Source of the DNA: Rhizobiaceae bacterium CPCC 101076
GTDB lineage: Bacteria > Pseudomonadota > Alphaproteobacteria > Rhizobiales > Methylopilaceae
Reading direction: 5' to 3'
Assembly: GCA_003347645.1 (NCBI GenBank)
Contig: QDFX01000005.1
Coordinates: 1 to 64,000, forward strand
DNA length: 64,000 nucleotides
Positions 1 through 9,424 of this stretch are shown here, in pieces; position 1 is the first letter of the stretch, and every line of letters starts with the position of its first letter. Below the pieces are notes generated by a model. It was not told the origin of the DNA and ran no database searches. It was given only the letters and a program-made list of their open reading frames with translations. The position numbers and the translations under genes were made by a program.

Positions 1-31
1 TAGTGCGCTAACCGGGCTGCGCTACGCTCCG
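1..31 (-). tRNA. tRNA-Pro, 5' part only (cut by window edge)
   Basis: Read on the minus strand from position 31 to 1, the sequence begins CGGAGCG (acceptor arm), then TA, a GCGC D-stem, a D-loop containing the conserved GG, the second GCGC D-stem strand and the first bases of the anticodon stem. A 5' C-G-G-A-G-C-G acceptor strand and this D-arm are typical of alphaproteobacterial tRNA-Pro, and a tRNA-Pro after merR is a usual neighbour of the plsX-fabH-ihfA-merR block. The anticodon lies outside the window, so the isoacceptor cannot be read. Confidence 0.7.
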
Positions 32-231
32 ACGCCCGAACGTCTAGTTTATCAAGGTGATTTTTGGAAGGCCGGAACAGGGATGTTTTTCGAGATCAGC
101 AGAATGATTCACTGAGGCGCCAATCATGCCTATCGAAATCACGCCCCCTGCCTCCAGAAATCACGGCCAGATCACGCCAGGCCGCCATCTTCCCCAAGCC
201 GAGATTGAATCGCCCGGTTTGGGGAGGCAAC

Positions 232-459
232 ATGTCGAAGATCAAATCTCGAAAAGCTCGCGTGATCGGCGCCCAGATCCCGGTTGAGTTGAGCGTCGCC
301 GTCGATGCATGGATCGAACTCCAACCTGAACCAAAGCCCACTCGTTCAGACGTACTGCGGCTTGCTCTTAAGAGGCTTGTCGGCTCCAAGAGAGTGATCA
401 AATGCCCTCAGCCGAGCATTCGATGGGAACGAGGCACCCAGAGCCCGACATGGCGATAA
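232..459 (+). CDS. Small ribbon-helix-helix (CopG/Arc-like) DNA-binding protein
   Basis: The predicted product has 75 residues. The ATG at 232 follows a good ribosome-binding site (GGGGAGG, 221-227) at normal spacing, so I prefer it to the longer in-frame start at 64. The basic N-terminus (KIKSRKARVIG) leads into a short beta-strand-like segment (IGAQIPVELSVAVDAW), then helices with TRSDVLRLALKRLV, the pattern of a ribbon-helix-helix fold in which strands pair in a dimer and contact DNA. Such proteins are often antitoxins, plasmid regulators or phage regulators. No toxin-like gene adjoins it: upstream is the tRNA-Pro and downstream an untranslated structured region. Target and function are unknown. 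Confidence 0.6.
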   Translation: MSKIKSRKARVIGAQIPVELSVAVDAWIELQPEPKPTRSDVLRLALKRLVGSKRVIKCPQPSIRWERGTQSPTWR

Positions 460-611
460 GAGCAAGCCGCAATAGGTCCGAACGGGAATCCTGCCCCGAA
501 CGGGGATAGTTCCAGGCTATCCTCATGATCGGTTTATGAGATTAGACGTGGACTGTCAGTTAAGTACGCTGAGGTTGCGAGGCGTCCCGTCTGCAACAGG
601 CTGCATCGCCG

Positions 612-737
612 GGTCGCCGCCCGTGGCTATAGAGGGTGGCGACCTAGCCTTTAGCCAGCGCTTAGCTGGCGCATCCCTGCATGGCCGCGAGGCCTGCAGG
701 CGGGCCGCCGCTTTCTCTGCATGGGGTGGCGGCCCGC
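612..737. repeat. Four tandem stem-loops in the 3' flank of merR
   Basis: The gap 460-762 holds no gene. Within it lie four adjacent inverted repeats: 612-622 with 634-644 (11 pairs, one G-U), 654-659 with 665-670 (6 pairs), 676-681 with 695-700 enclosing a second GGCC/GGCC stem at 683-694, and 700-709 with 728-737 (10 perfect pairs). No U-tract follows any of them, so they are not ordinary terminators. They could be a palindromic repeat cluster, a structured 3' end of the merR transcript, or a small RNA on either strand. The remainder of the gap shows nothing I can name. Confidence 0.6.
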
Positions 738-762
738 ACCAACGAGCAACATACCCGCCCGG

Positions 763-1398
763 CTACTGCGAGACGTCCAACAGCCGCCGGCATTCCGCGA
801 GTTCACGAAGCGCCGCTTCCAGCCTGTGCCGCCCGCCGAGCGCGATGCTCGGACGGCCGTTCGAGGCGCCCGTCAGTTCGAGATGAGGTGCATGTTCGAG
901 CTCATCCGGTTCGTCATGATCATCGACGATCGGCTCGAAATTCGACCGCCGGGCGATGACCGCCGGATTGACCGCGAATGTATCGATATGCTTCGGAGCG
1001 AAGGCTTCCGGACCTGGCCGCTCCTCCATGCCGAACATGGGCTCGTGGCGCTGCTCGCCACGATCTGCGCGCGGGGCATAGTCCTCGGCATGCGCCTGTG
1101 AGAGCGCGGGCAACTCCTCTTCGAGGTCGTCGCGCCAGACCATCTGGACATAACGCAGCCCCTGTTCCTTCAGGATGCGCTGAACGCCCTTGATCGTGTA
1201 GCCCTCGCCGTAGAGCAAGTGCTTGATGCCGCGCAACAAAAGGACGTCGTCCGGGCGGTAATACCGCCGTCCGCCGCCGCGCTTCAGCGGCTTGATCTGA
1301 TTGAAGCGCGTCTCCCAGAAGCGGAGAACATGCTGTGGCAGATCGAGATCGTCCGCGACCTCGCTGATAGTCCGGAACGCGTCGGGAGACTTATCCAC
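763..1398 (-). CDS. MerR-family transcriptional regulator
   Basis: The product has 211 residues. The N-terminus is a MerR winged helix-turn-helix: residues about 8-80 contain [20 protein letters not shown], the typical R-F-W-E element, then [19 protein letters not shown]. The C-terminal 120 residues are hydrophilic and low in conserved cysteines, so this is not a classic metal sensor. The last residues ([19 protein letters not shown]) could form a short coiled coil, as expected for a dimeric regulator. It lies directly downstream of ihfA in the fatty-acid cluster, an arrangement conserved in Hyphomicrobiales; the regulated targets are not evident. Confidence 0.85.
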   Translation of the reverse strand: MDKSPDAFRTISEVADDLDLPQHVLRFWETRFNQIKPLKRGGGRRYYRPDDVLLLRGIKHLLYGEGYTIKGVQRILKEQGLRYVQMVWRDDLEEELPALSQAHAEDYAPRADRGEQRHEPMFGMEERPGPEAFAPKHIDTFAVNPAVIARRSNFEPIVDDHDEPDELEHAPHLELTGASNGRPSIALGGRHRLEAALRELAECRRLLDVSQ

Positions 1399-1417
1399 CC
1401 CTACCCCCTACTCCAGA

Positions 1418-1729
1418 TCAATCCTCTTCGCCGACGGCCTCTCCATTGATGCGGCCCTTCAGGATGTTGCTCGGCTTGAACACGAGCACCTTGCGCGGCG
1501 GAATTGGCACTTCCTGGCCACTCTTCGGGTTACGGCCCACCCGCTGTCCCTTCGGGCGAACGACAAAGGACCCGAACGAAGACAGTTTCACCATCTCACC
1601 CTGTTCGAGACAGTCGGCAATCTGATCCAGCACCATTTCCACAAGAGCCGCGGATTCGGTCCGCGACAGCCCCACCTTCTGATAGACGGCCTCGCTCAGA
1701 TCGGCGCGGGTTATTGTCTTTGTGGCCAT
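1418..1729 (-). CDS. ihfA: Integration host factor subunit alpha
   Basis: The predicted 103-residue protein belongs to the HU/IHF family of DNA-bending proteins; with the beta subunit it forms a heterodimer that bends DNA sharply at specific sites and helps recombination, replication and promoter activation. The sequence shows the family start ([16 protein letters not shown]), the beta-arm with the tip motif [17 protein letters not shown] and the C-terminal helix. The start at 1729 is preceded by GGAGGA on the minus strand; a longer in-frame reading to 1840 would add 37 non-family residues and overlap fabH. The alpha assignment rests on the length and the conserved position between fabH and merR. 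Confidence 0.92.
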   Translation of the reverse strand: MATKTITRADLSEAVYQKVGLSRTESAALVEMVLDQIADCLEQGEMVKLSSFGSFVVRPKGQRVGRNPKSGQEVPIPPRKVLVFKPSNILKGRINGEAVGEED

Positions 1730-1812
1730 CGGCTTCCTCCCTAGGGACCGGTTATATTTATTACCACGAGATGTCAGCGTAGACGTCTGGTGTAATTGGT
1801 CAACTCGTCTTG

Positions 1813-2793
1813 CTACCAGCGCAGCAGGGCCGAGGCCCACGTAAAGCCGCCGCCCATTGCTTCGAGCATTACGAGGTCGCCACGCTTGATACGGCCGTCA
1901 TCATAGGCGACCGAAAGCGCGAGGGGGATTGAAGCCGCCGATGTGTTGCCGTGGCGGTCGACGGTGATAACGACCTTGTGAGCAGCAATCCCAAGCTTAT
2001 CCGCGCTGGAATCGATGATCCGCTTGTTCGCCTGGTGAGGGACGAACCATGTCAGGTCTTCCGAAGTGAATCCTGTTGCTTTGTAAGCATCTTCGATCAC
2101 ATCCGTGATCATCCCGACCGCGTGTCGAAAGACCTCCTTGCCCTCCATCGTCAGGACGCCCACCGAACCTGTGGACGACGGCCCGCCGGTGGCGCAGAGC
2201 TTCGGTCCGTGCCGTCCGTCGGAGCGAATGTGAGTCGTGAGGACACCGCGGTCAGTCTTCACGTCACCCGGCTGATCCTGGGCCTCGACGACCATCGCGC
2301 CGGCGCCGTCGCCGAACAGGACGCAGGTCGTGCGGTCTTCCCAGTTCAGGATTCGTGACAGCGTATCGACGCCGATGACCAGTGCGCATTTGTGACTGCC
2401 GGAAGACAGGAATTTGTCGGCGATTGCGACGCCATAGACGAAGCCGGAGCAGACCGCCTGCACGTCAAAGGCGGCACCATGGAAGATGCCGAGCCTGGAC
2501 TGGATCTGCGTCGCGGTCGACGGGAAGGTGAGATCCGGCGTCGTCGTCGCGACGATAATGAGATCGATATCCGCAGGCGTCTTGCCCGCGTTCTTCAGCG
2601 CGGCCTCGGCCGCCGCGAGGCCGAGAGTCGAACTGGTCTCGTTCTCACCCGCGATGTAGCGCTGACGGATGCCGGTGCGCTGGACGATCCATTCGTCCGA
2701 AGTGTCGACTGTCTGGGCGAGTTCGGCATTAGTCACAACACGCTTCGGCAGGGCGCTGCCAATGCCCAGCACCACGGAACGCTTAACTGTCAC
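1813..2793 (-). CDS. fabH: 3-oxoacyl-ACP synthase III (KAS III)
   Basis: FabH condenses acetyl-CoA with malonyl-ACP to start type II fatty-acid synthesis. The 326-residue protein has the expected length and the Cys-His-Asn triad: C115 in [10 protein letters not shown]253 in [10 protein letters not shown], and N283 in [10 protein letters not shown]. The closing glycine-rich motif [13 protein letters not shown] is also intact. The start codon overlaps the stop of plsX by four bases (ATGA), which indicates translational coupling with the acyl-phosphate synthesis gene. Confidence 0.97.
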   Translation of the reverse strand: MTVKRSVVLGIGSALPKRVVTNAELAQTVDTSDEWIVQRTGIRQRYIAGENETSSTLGLAAAEAALKNAGKTPADIDLIIVATTTPDLTFPSTATQIQSRLGIFHGAAFDVQAVCSGFVYGVAIADKFLSSGSHKCALVIGVDTLSRILNWEDRTTCVLFGDGAGAMVVEAQDQPGDVKTDRGVLTTHIRSDGRHGPKLCATGGPSSTGSVGVLTMEGKEVFRHAVGMITDVIEDAYKATGFTSEDLTWFVPHQANKRIIDSSADKLGIAAHKVVITVDRHGNTSAASIPLALSVAYDDGRIKRGDLVMLEAMGGGFTWASALLRW

Positions 2794-3851
2794 GATATAG
2801 CGGCTCCTACCGCGGGGGCCTCTTTCAGGCGATCATAGGTCGCGAGGCCGGCCGAAATCTTGGCGAGAAGGTCGTAGCGGGCCATGTCATGCCCGAGTTC
2901 AACGGCGGCGGCAAATCCTTCCGGATTGCTGCCGCCATGGGCCTTGATGACAATGCCGTTCAGCCCAAGGAAAACGCCACCGTTGTAATTATTTGGATCC
3001 ATCTGTTTGCGCAGCGCATTAAATGCCGGCTTGGCCAGGAGATATCCCAGTTTGGTCCGCCAGCTCCGGCCGATTTCCTCGCGCAGCACCGTCGCGACCT
3101 GCCTCGCCGTTCCTTCGGCGGTCTTCAGGGCGATGTTCCCGGAAAAGCCCTCGGTCACCACGACATCGACAGTACCCTTGCTGATGTCGTTGCCCTCGAC
3201 GAAGCCTCGATAGATGAAGTCTTCGCCGTGCTCGCGAAGGATAGCCGCGGCGCCCTTCACCTGCTCGACGCCCTTCATCTCCTCGACGCCGACATTCAGC
3301 AGGCCGACGGTCGGCCGATCGAGGCCGAAGACGATTTTCGCCATGGCGGCGCCCATGACGGCGAAGTCGACCAGTTGGCGCGCATCCGCGCCGATGGTCG
3401 CGCCCATATCGAGCACGATGCCGCGGCCGCGGGCGGCGAGCGTCGGCCAGATCGCGGAGATCGCCGGCCGCTCGACGCCGGCCATGGTCTTGAGGTGGAC
3501 GGTCGCCATCGCCATCAGCGCGCCGGTGTTGCCGGCGGAGACCGCGATATCCGCCTCGCCCGATTTTACCGCATCGATTGCGAGCCACATGCTGGACGTC
3601 TTGCGACCCTGGCGAAGTGCCTGGCTCGGCTTGTCGTCCATCCGGACCGCGACGTCGGTGTGTACGATGCGACACACTGCCTTGAGCGCCGAATGTTCGT
3701 CCAGCAACGGCGCGATGGCCCGTTCGTCGCCGTAGAAGACGAACGCACTGTCCGGATTGCGGCGAAGCGCGATGGCGGCCCCGGGGACGACGACCGAAGG
3801 GCCGATATCCCCGCCCATGGCATCAAGCGCAATACGAACGGGCTTAGACAT
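2790..3851 (-). CDS. plsX: Phosphate acyltransferase PlsX
   Basis: PlsX makes acyl-phosphate from acyl-ACP, the donor for PlsY in the first step of phospholipid synthesis; it is a peripheral membrane enzyme. The 353 residues match the usual length. The N-terminal motif [20 protein letters not shown] and the internal segments [12 protein letters not shown] and [15 protein letters not shown] are family hallmarks. It is translationally coupled to fabH downstream and follows the DUF177 gene after a gap of 104 bases, the normal order in this bacterial group. Confidence 0.97.
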   Translation of the reverse strand: MSKPVRIALDAMGGDIGPSVVVPGAAIALRRNPDSAFVFYGDERAIAPLLDEHSALKAVCRIVHTDVAVRMDDKPSQALRQGRKTSSMWLAIDAVKSGEADIAVSAGNTGALMAMATVHLKTMAGVERPAISAIWPTLAARGRGIVLDMGATIGADARQLVDFAVMGAAMAKIVFGLDRPTVGLLNVGVEEMKGVEQVKGAAAILREHGEDFIYRGFVEGNDISKGTVDVVVTEGFSGNIALKTAEGTARQVATVLREEIGRSWRTKLGYLLAKPAFNALRKQMDPNNYNGGVFLGLNGIVIKAHGGSNPEGFAAAVELGHDMARYDLLAKISAGLATYDRLKEAPAVGAAIS

Positions 3852-3955
3852 CTAACATGCTTTGCGGGGGACCTGATTGTCGGGCGGCCCGACGGAGGGC
3901 GGACAATAGCGTCTCGGAATCTAGGCGCAAGCTTTGCAACCCGGGCCGCGAACTT

Positions 3956-4510
3956 TCACTTATTTTCGTCGTCCTTGCGACGAACGAGGTTCTCCAGCCC
4001 GGCAAACGGCCGATAGGTACCTTCAGACGGCGCGTCGACCTTCGATTCTTCCGGCGGCGAGAATTCCGCGCCGGGCTTGCGAGGATAGGGGTCGAGTGAC
4101 AGCGCCAGAAATTCCGCGATCACGGTGCCCAGATCGACGACACCGTTTTCCAAAACGTCCGGAGCGTCGAGGTCGGATTCGAACTCGCTGCCGATTTCCT
4201 CCTCGGAGGGCATCTCCTCCTCCGGCACGAAGGTGAGGTTGACGTCTTCGGCGATGTCCACATCGAAGGGATCGACGGTGACGACGCACACCTGTGTAAC
4301 CTTGCCTTCCAGCCGCCCTGTCACCGCGAGACCGGAGCGACCCCAGGGCTTCACCGCGAGATCGGCGGTCAGGCGCTTTACCGCCGGGATCTTCAATTGC
4401 TTGGCCAATGCCGAGCGCGCGGTCTCGTCGGCGTCGATCACAACGCGCGTACCACGCGGCGGGACATCCGAGATGGCGATGGGTCGGCTGAGGGCTGCTT
4501 TCGCGGTCAT
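3956..4510 (-). CDS. DUF177 (YceD-like) protein
   Basis: The 184-residue product resembles the YceD/DUF177 family, whose plant and bacterial members are linked to 23S rRNA accumulation. Visible family features are the central segment GRLEGKVTQVCVVTVDPF, where C is the usual conserved cysteine before a stretch of acidic residues (FVPEEEMPSEEEIGSEFE), and the C-terminal acidic VVDLGTVIAEFLALSLDPYPRKPGAEF motif split over residues about 135-160. In enterobacteria the family gene precedes rpmF-plsX; here it precedes plsX directly. The start overlaps the stop of the upstream chaperone gene by four bases. Confidence 0.85.
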   Translation of the reverse strand: MTAKAALSRPIAISDVPPRGTRVVIDADETARSALAKQLKIPAVKRLTADLAVKPWGRSGLAVTGRLEGKVTQVCVVTVDPFDVDIAEDVNLTFVPEEEMPSEEEIGSEFESDLDAPDVLENGVVDLGTVIAEFLALSLDPYPRKPGAEFSPPEESKVDAPSEGTYRPFAGLENLVRRKDDENK

Positions 4511-5046
4511 GCGGCGGTCTCCGGGGCGGGGAAAACCGGGCCCTTGTCGATCAGGCTGTCGCTCGGCTGCTCACTGAGCGCCTTTACAGCCGAGCGGACA
4601 TAGGCTGCGAGCTTCCGCGCCCTCGGATCGACACCCGAATCACCGTCGAACACATTCCGCTCGATCGCGGCCGCAAGTTCTCCGTCATCCAACTGAAGCG
4701 CCGAATCATAGGCGGCGGTTCGACCATAGAAAGCCGAAGCCATCTTTTTGATCTTCTTCGGCACGGTGAGGTCGCCGACGCCCATTTCCCGCAGTGATCG
4801 ATCCATGTCGGTAAACATCAGATCGAACACCCGCTGGCCGGCATCACGCACGGAATCCGGCTCGGATTTCAGCCTGTGCATGAAGAGAAATGCATGCAGC
4901 ATCAGCATTTCGTAACGCCCCTCGGGCGTGTCCGGCACACCAATGTCACGATAAAGCTCGGCTTGCCGCGCCTGTGCCACGATCAGCGAATAGAGCCGCA
5001 TCGCCTGCTTGTCGTCGGCCGCCTGCCGGAACAATCCGAAGATCAT
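4507..5046 (-). CDS. Ubiquinol-cytochrome c chaperone (CBP3/UQCC-like)
   Basis: The family (Ubiq_cyt_C_chap) assists assembly of cytochrome b in the bc1 complex, as Cbp3 does in mitochondria. The 179-residue form beginning MIFGLFRQ is preferred because the ATG at 5046 has a GGAGG ribosome-binding site; a longer in-frame extension up to 5241 lacks family similarity and would run into bamE. Recognisable segments are LYSLIVAQARQAELYRDIG, PDTPEGRYEMLMLHAFLFM and DMDRSLREMGVGDLTVPKKI. It is transcribed divergently from bamE, about 95 bases apart, and is coupled to DUF177. Confidence 0.9.
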   Translation of the reverse strand: MIFGLFRQAADDKQAMRLYSLIVAQARQAELYRDIGVPDTPEGRYEMLMLHAFLFMHRLKSEPDSVRDAGQRVFDLMFTDMDRSLREMGVGDLTVPKKIKKMASAFYGRTAAYDSALQLDDGELAAAIERNVFDGDSGVDPRARKLAAYVRSAVKALSEQPSDSLIDKGPVFPAPETAA

Positions 5047-5140
5047 GGATACCTCCGCGCCGGGCGCAAAGTTGCACAGTTCATGTGGGCGGGTTAGGGC
5101 AAGGCGCCGCAGCGGGCAAGTCGCGTAGTCGTTTTGGGGG

Positions 5141-5584
5141 ATGGGGATGGCCGGTTCAGCACGTTCGCTTGGTCTCGCCGGGGCCATGTCGCTCGTCATC
5201 GCCGCTGCCGGATGCAGCGCGGTCGAGACGACCCAGGTCAAGGGCTATATGTTCTCGCAATCGGCGCTGGACCAGATCCCGGTCGGCTCGAGCCAGGAAC
5301 AGGTTCTGGTCGTCCTCGGCACGCCCTCTACGACGGCAACCGTGAACGGCGAGGTCTTCTACTACATTTCGGCCACCGAGAAGCGCGCGATGCGCTTCAT
5401 GAAGCCGAGCGTGACCGACCAGAAGGTGGTGGCTGTCTATTTCGACAAGAACCGCAAGGTCGAGCGCCTCGCCAATTACGGCATCCAGGACGGCGTGGCG
5501 TTCGACTTCATCAGCCGAAAGACGCCGACGCCGGGCGTCGAGAAGACCCTCGTCAGCCAACTCCTGGGTCTGGTGAGCTTCTAA
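5141..5584 (+). CDS. bamE: BamE-like outer-membrane assembly lipoprotein
   Basis: BamE (SmpA) is the small lipoprotein of the BAM complex that inserts beta-barrel proteins into the outer membrane. The product has a hydrophobic N-terminus ending in a lipobox (A-A-G-C, Cys25 of the longer form), then the SmpA/BamE domain: SQSALDQIPVGSSQEQVLVV, LGTPSTTATVNGEVFYYIS, and a beta-rich C-terminal half. A second ATG at 5147 is also possible; both keep the signal sequence. A strong hairpin terminator follows the stop by six bases. The divergent neighbour is the cytochrome bc1 chaperone. Confidence 0.9.
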   Translation: MGMAGSARSLGLAGAMSLVIAAAGCSAVETTQVKGYMFSQSALDQIPVGSSQEQVLVVLGTPSTTATVNGEVFYYISATEKRAMRFMKPSVTDQKVVAVYFDKNRKVERLANYGIQDGVAFDFISRKTPTPGVEKTLVSQLLGLVSF

Positions 5585-5586
5585 GC

Positions 5587-5616
5587 AAAAAGCCCCGCCG
5601 AAGCGGGGCTTTTTTC
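5587..5616. terminator. Bidirectional Rho-independent terminator between bamE and hppA
   Basis: AGCCCCGC (5591-5598) pairs with GCGGGGCT (5603-5610) around a four-base CGAA loop. The stem is flanked by AAAA on the left and TTTTTT on the right, so it serves convergent transcripts from bamE (plus) and hppA (minus, stop at 5633). Confidence 0.93.
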
Positions 5617-5632
5617 TTCGTGAGCGAGTCGA

Positions 5633-7756
5633 TCAACCGTGCGCAAGCACTGCGAGGAGCAGAAGCGCCACGATATTCGTGATCTTGATCATCGGGTTCA
5701 CGGCGGGGCCGGCGGTGTCCTTGTAGGGGTCGCCGACCGTGTCGCCGGTCACGGCCGCCTTGTGGGCATCAGAGCCCTTGCCGCCGTGATTGCCGTCTTC
5801 GATGAACTTCTTGGCGTTGTCCCAGGCGCCGCCGCCGGCCGTCATCGATATGGCGACGAAAAGCCCGTTGACGATGACGCCGAGCAGCATCGCGCCGAGA
5901 GCCGAGAAAGCCGCCGATTTACCGGCGATGCCGAGGATCAGGAAATAGCCGATGATCGGCGACAGCACCGGCAACAGCGACGGGATGATCATTTCCTTGA
6001 TCGCCGCCTTGGTCAGCATGTCGACCGCGCGGCCGTAATCCGGCCGGTCGGTGCCTGCCATGATGCCGGGCTTCTCGCAGAACTGCCGCCTCACCTCCTC
6101 GACCACCGCGCCGGCGGCACGGCCAACGGCGGTCATGCCCATTGCGGCGAACAGGTACGGAAGCAGGCCGCCGAACAGGAGACCGACGACGACGTATGGG
6201 TTGGCCAGCGAGAAATCGACCGTCACGCCCTGGAAGTATGAGAATCGCTCGGGCGTCGCATTCGCGATGAAGAAGTTGAGGTCTTCCGTGTACGCCGCGA
6301 ACAGGACCAGCGCGCCGAGGCCCGCCGAACCGATCGCATAACCCTTCGTAACCGCCTTGGTGGTGTTGCCCACCGCGTCGAGCGCGTCGGTCGTGCGGCG
6401 GACATCGTCCGGCAGGCCCGCCATTTCGGCGATGCCGCCGGCGTTGTCGGTCACCGGGCCGAAGGCGTCGAGCGCGACCACCATACCGGCAAGGGCGAGC
6501 ATTGTCGTGACCGCGATCGCAATGCCGTAGAGGCCCGCCAATCCGTATGTCGTCAGGATGCCGGCGATGATGATCAGCGCCGGCAGCGCGGTCGATTCGA
6601 GCGAGACCGCAAGGCCCTGGATGATGTTCGTGCCGTGACCAGTCACGGACGCCTTGGCGATCGACTGCACCGGGCGGAAATTCGTGCCGGTGTAATACTC
6701 GGTCACCCAGATAATCAGGCCGGTGATGACGAGACCGGTCACGCCACAAAGGAAGAGATCCAGTCCCGAGAAGCTGACCCCGCGCGTCGTGGTGAACTCG
6801 GCGCCAAAGCCGATCAGTCCCCAGGTGACGATGGCAAGGCCGAGGATCGAGAACAGCGCCGAGGCGATGAAGCCCTTGTAGAGCGCGCCCATGATCGAAT
6901 TGGTCGGGCCGAGCTTCACGAAGAAGGTGCCGATGATCGAGGTGATGATGCAGATACCGCAGATCGCCAGCGGATAGAGCGGCATGACGTTCACCGCATC
7001 CGACCCGGCGAAGAAGATCATGCCGAGCACCATCGTGGCGACGACCGTCACCGCGTACGTCTCGAACAGGTCCGCCGCCATGCCGGCGCAGTCGCCGACA
7101 TTGTCGCCGACATTGTCCGCGATGGTGGCCGGGTTGCGCGGATCGTCCTCCGGAATGCCGGCCTCGACCTTGCCGACGAGATCGCCGCCGACGTCCGCGC
7201 CCTTGGTGAAGATGCCGCCGCCGAGACGAGCGAAGATCGAGATCAGGGAGGCGCCGAAGCCGAGGGCGACGAGACCGTCGACGATGACGCGGTCTCCGGG
7301 CGCATAGCCCTGGGAAGTGAGTACGGCGTAGTAGCCGGCGACCGCGAGCAGCGCGAGGCCAGCGACGAGAAGGCCGGTAACCGCTCCGGAGCGGAAGGCG
7401 ATGTCGAGACCGCCCGCGAGGCTTTTCGTGGAGGCCTGCGCGGTGCGGACATTGGCCCGGACGGAGACGTTCATGCCGATGAAGCCCGCCGCGGCGGACA
7501 GGATCGCGCCGATGGCGAAGCCGATCGCGACGGTGATGGAAAGCAGCCAGGCGACGAGCGCGAAGATGACTACGCCGACGATACCGATCGTCGTGTACTG
7601 GCGCGTCAGATAGGCCTGCGCACCCTCCTGAATCGCCCCCGCGATCTCGCGCATGCGCTCATTGCCCGCGTCCGCCGCCAGAATGCTCCGGACGGTCCAG
7701 ACGCCGTAGACGATCGACAATGCGCCTGCTGCTAGAATAGCCCACATAACCGGCAT
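5633..7756 (-). CDS. hppA: Membrane H+-translocating pyrophosphatase, K+-independent type
   Basis: This enzyme hydrolyses pyrophosphate and pumps protons across a membrane. The 707-residue, roughly 16-helix protein carries the substrate motif [18 protein letters not shown] (residues 188-205), [18 protein letters not shown] (208-225), and [15 protein letters not shown] (353-367). The subtype marker reads [10 protein letters not shown] (463-472): K467 and T470 occupy the places where K+-dependent enzymes have Ala and Gly, so this is the K+-independent, proton-pumping class. It stands alone, facing bamE, with 189 bases to the thiL end upstream. The leader on the minus strand was not resolved into promoter elements. 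Confidence 0.97.
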   Translation of the reverse strand: MPVMWAILAAGALSIVYGVWTVRSILAADAGNERMREIAGAIQEGAQAYLTRQYTTIGIVGVVIFALVAWLLSITVAIGFAIGAILSAAAGFIGMNVSVRANVRTAQASTKSLAGGLDIAFRSGAVTGLLVAGLALLAVAGYYAVLTSQGYAPGDRVIVDGLVALGFGASLISIFARLGGGIFTKGADVGGDLVGKVEAGIPEDDPRNPATIADNVGDNVGDCAGMAADLFETYAVTVVATMVLGMIFFAGSDAVNVMPLYPLAICGICIITSIIGTFFVKLGPTNSIMGALYKGFIASALFSILGLAIVTWGLIGFGAEFTTTRGVSFSGLDLFLCGVTGLVITGLIIWVTEYYTGTNFRPVQSIAKASVTGHGTNIIQGLAVSLESTALPALIIIAGILTTYGLAGLYGIAIAVTTMLALAGMVVALDAFGPVTDNAGGIAEMAGLPDDVRRTTDALDAVGNTTKAVTKGYAIGSAGLGALVLFAAYTEDLNFFIANATPERFSYFQGVTVDFSLANPYVVVGLLFGGLLPYLFAAMGMTAVGRAAGAVVEEVRRQFCEKPGIMAGTDRPDYGRAVDMLTKAAIKEMIIPSLLPVLSPIIGYFLILGIAGKSAAFSALGAMLLGVIVNGLFVAISMTAGGGAWDNAKKFIEDGNHGGKGSDAHKAAVTGDTVGDPYKDTAGPAVNPMIKITNIVALLLLAVLAHG

Positions 7757-7945
7757 GTTTGATGTCCCCGCGCGTTACCTGGGACCAGGGCGGTCCCTCC
7801 CAAATCACTCGGTTTATTTGCATTTTGATCGGCCCCGAGCCGGCCGTGCGGGGAGACTGCCAGAGCTTCGGACTGGTCGCAATCGTCACATGCGACTTGC
7901 CGACGCACTTATTTCAATGATTTGAAGCGATACGCGAAGTTCGGC

Positions 7946-8947
7946 TCAGAAATGCCGGAACGCAAGCCTGTCCAGGACGAGCGGATGGCCGTGGCGCTCT
8001 ATCCGCACGCGCCCCGCGAAGGACGGCATGATCGTGCCGATGGCGGCGACCTGAAGCCCTGCCCTTTTGGCCGCGCGTTCGAAGGCTTCGGTGTCGTCCG
8101 GGTTCACCGTCGCCAGTACTTCGTAGTCGTCGCCGCCGGTCAGGACGGTGGCGAGCGCCGAGGGATCGGCCGCGACAGCCTTGGCGGCTGCCGGAGACAG
8201 CGGAACGCGATCGGCTTCGAGGACCGCCCCGACATCGGATGCCGCGCACATGCGCCCGAGATCGCCCGCCAGTCCGTCGGAGATGTCCATGCTGGCGGTC
8301 GCGAAATTCGCGACGATGGATGCCGCCTGAACGCGAGGCTCGGGCAGCAGATAACGGTCAAGCAGATGCTCGGCGTCTGTGGCGCTCAATCCCCAGCGGC
8401 CCTTGAGCGTCTGGTCGAGACGGATCTTCAGGCCGAGCGCGGAATCGCCGATCGTGCCGGTGACGTAGATGCGCTGCCCGGTGACGGCGCGATTGCGGCG
8501 CGGCACGTGCCCCTCGGTGGCCAGACCGAAGGCCGTGACCGAGATCCACAGCGGTCCCGGCGTGCGGACGGTGTCTCCGCCGAACAGCGAGATATCGAAC
8601 TCTTCTTGATCCGCGCCGAGCCCCTCGACGAAGCTCTCCAGCCAATCCGGCGACCAGTCTTCGGTCAGCGCGATGGTGAGAAGATAGCCGACCGGCCGCG
8701 CACCCTTGGCGGCGAGGTCGGAGAGATTGACACGAAGCGCCTTGCGGGCGACGGCGTCCGGGGGGTCCTCGGGAAAGAAATGGACTCCGGCCACCACCGC
8801 GTCGGTGGTCAGGACCAGTTCATGGCCTTCCGGCGGCTGATAGGTTGCGGCGTCGTCGAGAAGCTGCGCGGCGCCGGGCGCGGTCGCGAGCGGCCGGAAA
8901 TAGCGGGCGATCAGCCCGTCCTCGTCTGGCCGCCCGATGCCGGTCAT
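7946..8947 (-). CDS. thiL: Thiamine-monophosphate kinase
   Basis: ThiL phosphorylates thiamine monophosphate to the active diphosphate cofactor. The 333-residue protein shows the AIRS-kinase pattern: the aspartate-rich LLDDAATYQ near residue 30, TTDAVVAGVHFFPE, KALRVNLSDLAAKGARP, FGGDTVRTPGP and the C-terminal MDISDGLAGDLGRM and TGGDDYEVL. It is the last gene of the riboflavin-nusB-thiL operon; its ATG overlaps the nusB stop by four bases. No TPP riboswitch-like structure is visible, which is usual for thiL, as it is fed by either de novo or salvage routes. Confidence 0.96.
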   Translation of the reverse strand: MTGIGRPDEDGLIARYFRPLATAPGAAQLLDDAATYQPPEGHELVLTTDAVVAGVHFFPEDPPDAVARKALRVNLSDLAAKGARPVGYLLTIALTEDWSPDWLESFVEGLGADQEEFDISLFGGDTVRTPGPLWISVTAFGLATEGHVPRRNRAVTGQRIYVTGTIGDSALGLKIRLDQTLKGRWGLSATDAEHLLDRYLLPEPRVQAASIVANFATASMDISDGLAGDLGRMCAASDVGAVLEADRVPLSPAAAKAVAADPSALATVLTGGDDYEVLATVNPDDTEAFERAAKRAGLQVAAIGTIMPSFAGRVRIERHGHPLVLDRLAFRHF

Positions 8948-9423
8948 TGCCCGTTTTCTCGCGCTCCCGCTTCGAACTCCTCGGCCCGCATCAAACGAGC
9001 GAGCGTGTCGAGGACAGCATTGGTCATGCCGACTTCCTCGCGATCGACGAAGGCGTCGGCCACGTCGACATATTCGGTGATCACGACACGCGCGGGAACG
9101 TCGCGGCGGACGAGCAGTTCGTAAGCCCCTGCCCTCAGCGTCGCGCGGAGAATCGCCTCGATGCGCTTCAGCGGCCAGCCCTTGGCGAGCGCGGCATCGA
9201 TATCGCGGTCGAGTTGGCGCTGCTCGCGCACCACGCCCTCGACGATGTCGCGAAAGAAGGCGATCTCGGCCGGCTTGTAGGACTCGCCCTCGACTTCCTG
9301 GCCGAGCCAGAAGCTCTCGAATTCGGCGAATACATCGGTCATCGCCGCGCCGGCGATGTCCATCTGGTAGAGCGCCTGCACCGCGCCGAGACGGGAGGAC
9401 GAGCGTTTTTCGCCGCGCGACAT
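8944..9423 (-). CDS. nusB: Transcription antitermination factor NusB
   Basis: NusB binds boxA RNA with NusE and keeps RNA polymerase processive on rRNA operons. The 159-residue all-helical protein starts with the family segment SSSRLGAVQALYQMDIAG and has RIEAILRATLRAGAYELL and RVVITEYVDVADAFVDREEVG near the C-terminus. It is placed one base after the ribH stop and overlaps thiL, the widespread ribH-nusB order. Confidence 0.96.
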   Translation of the reverse strand: MSRGEKRSSSRLGAVQALYQMDIAGAAMTDVFAEFESFWLGQEVEGESYKPAEIAFFRDIVEGVVREQRQLDRDIDAALAKGWPLKRIEAILRATLRAGAYELLVRRDVPARVVITEYVDVADAFVDREEVGMTNAVLDTLARLMRAEEFEAGARENGQ

Positions 9424-9424
9424 C

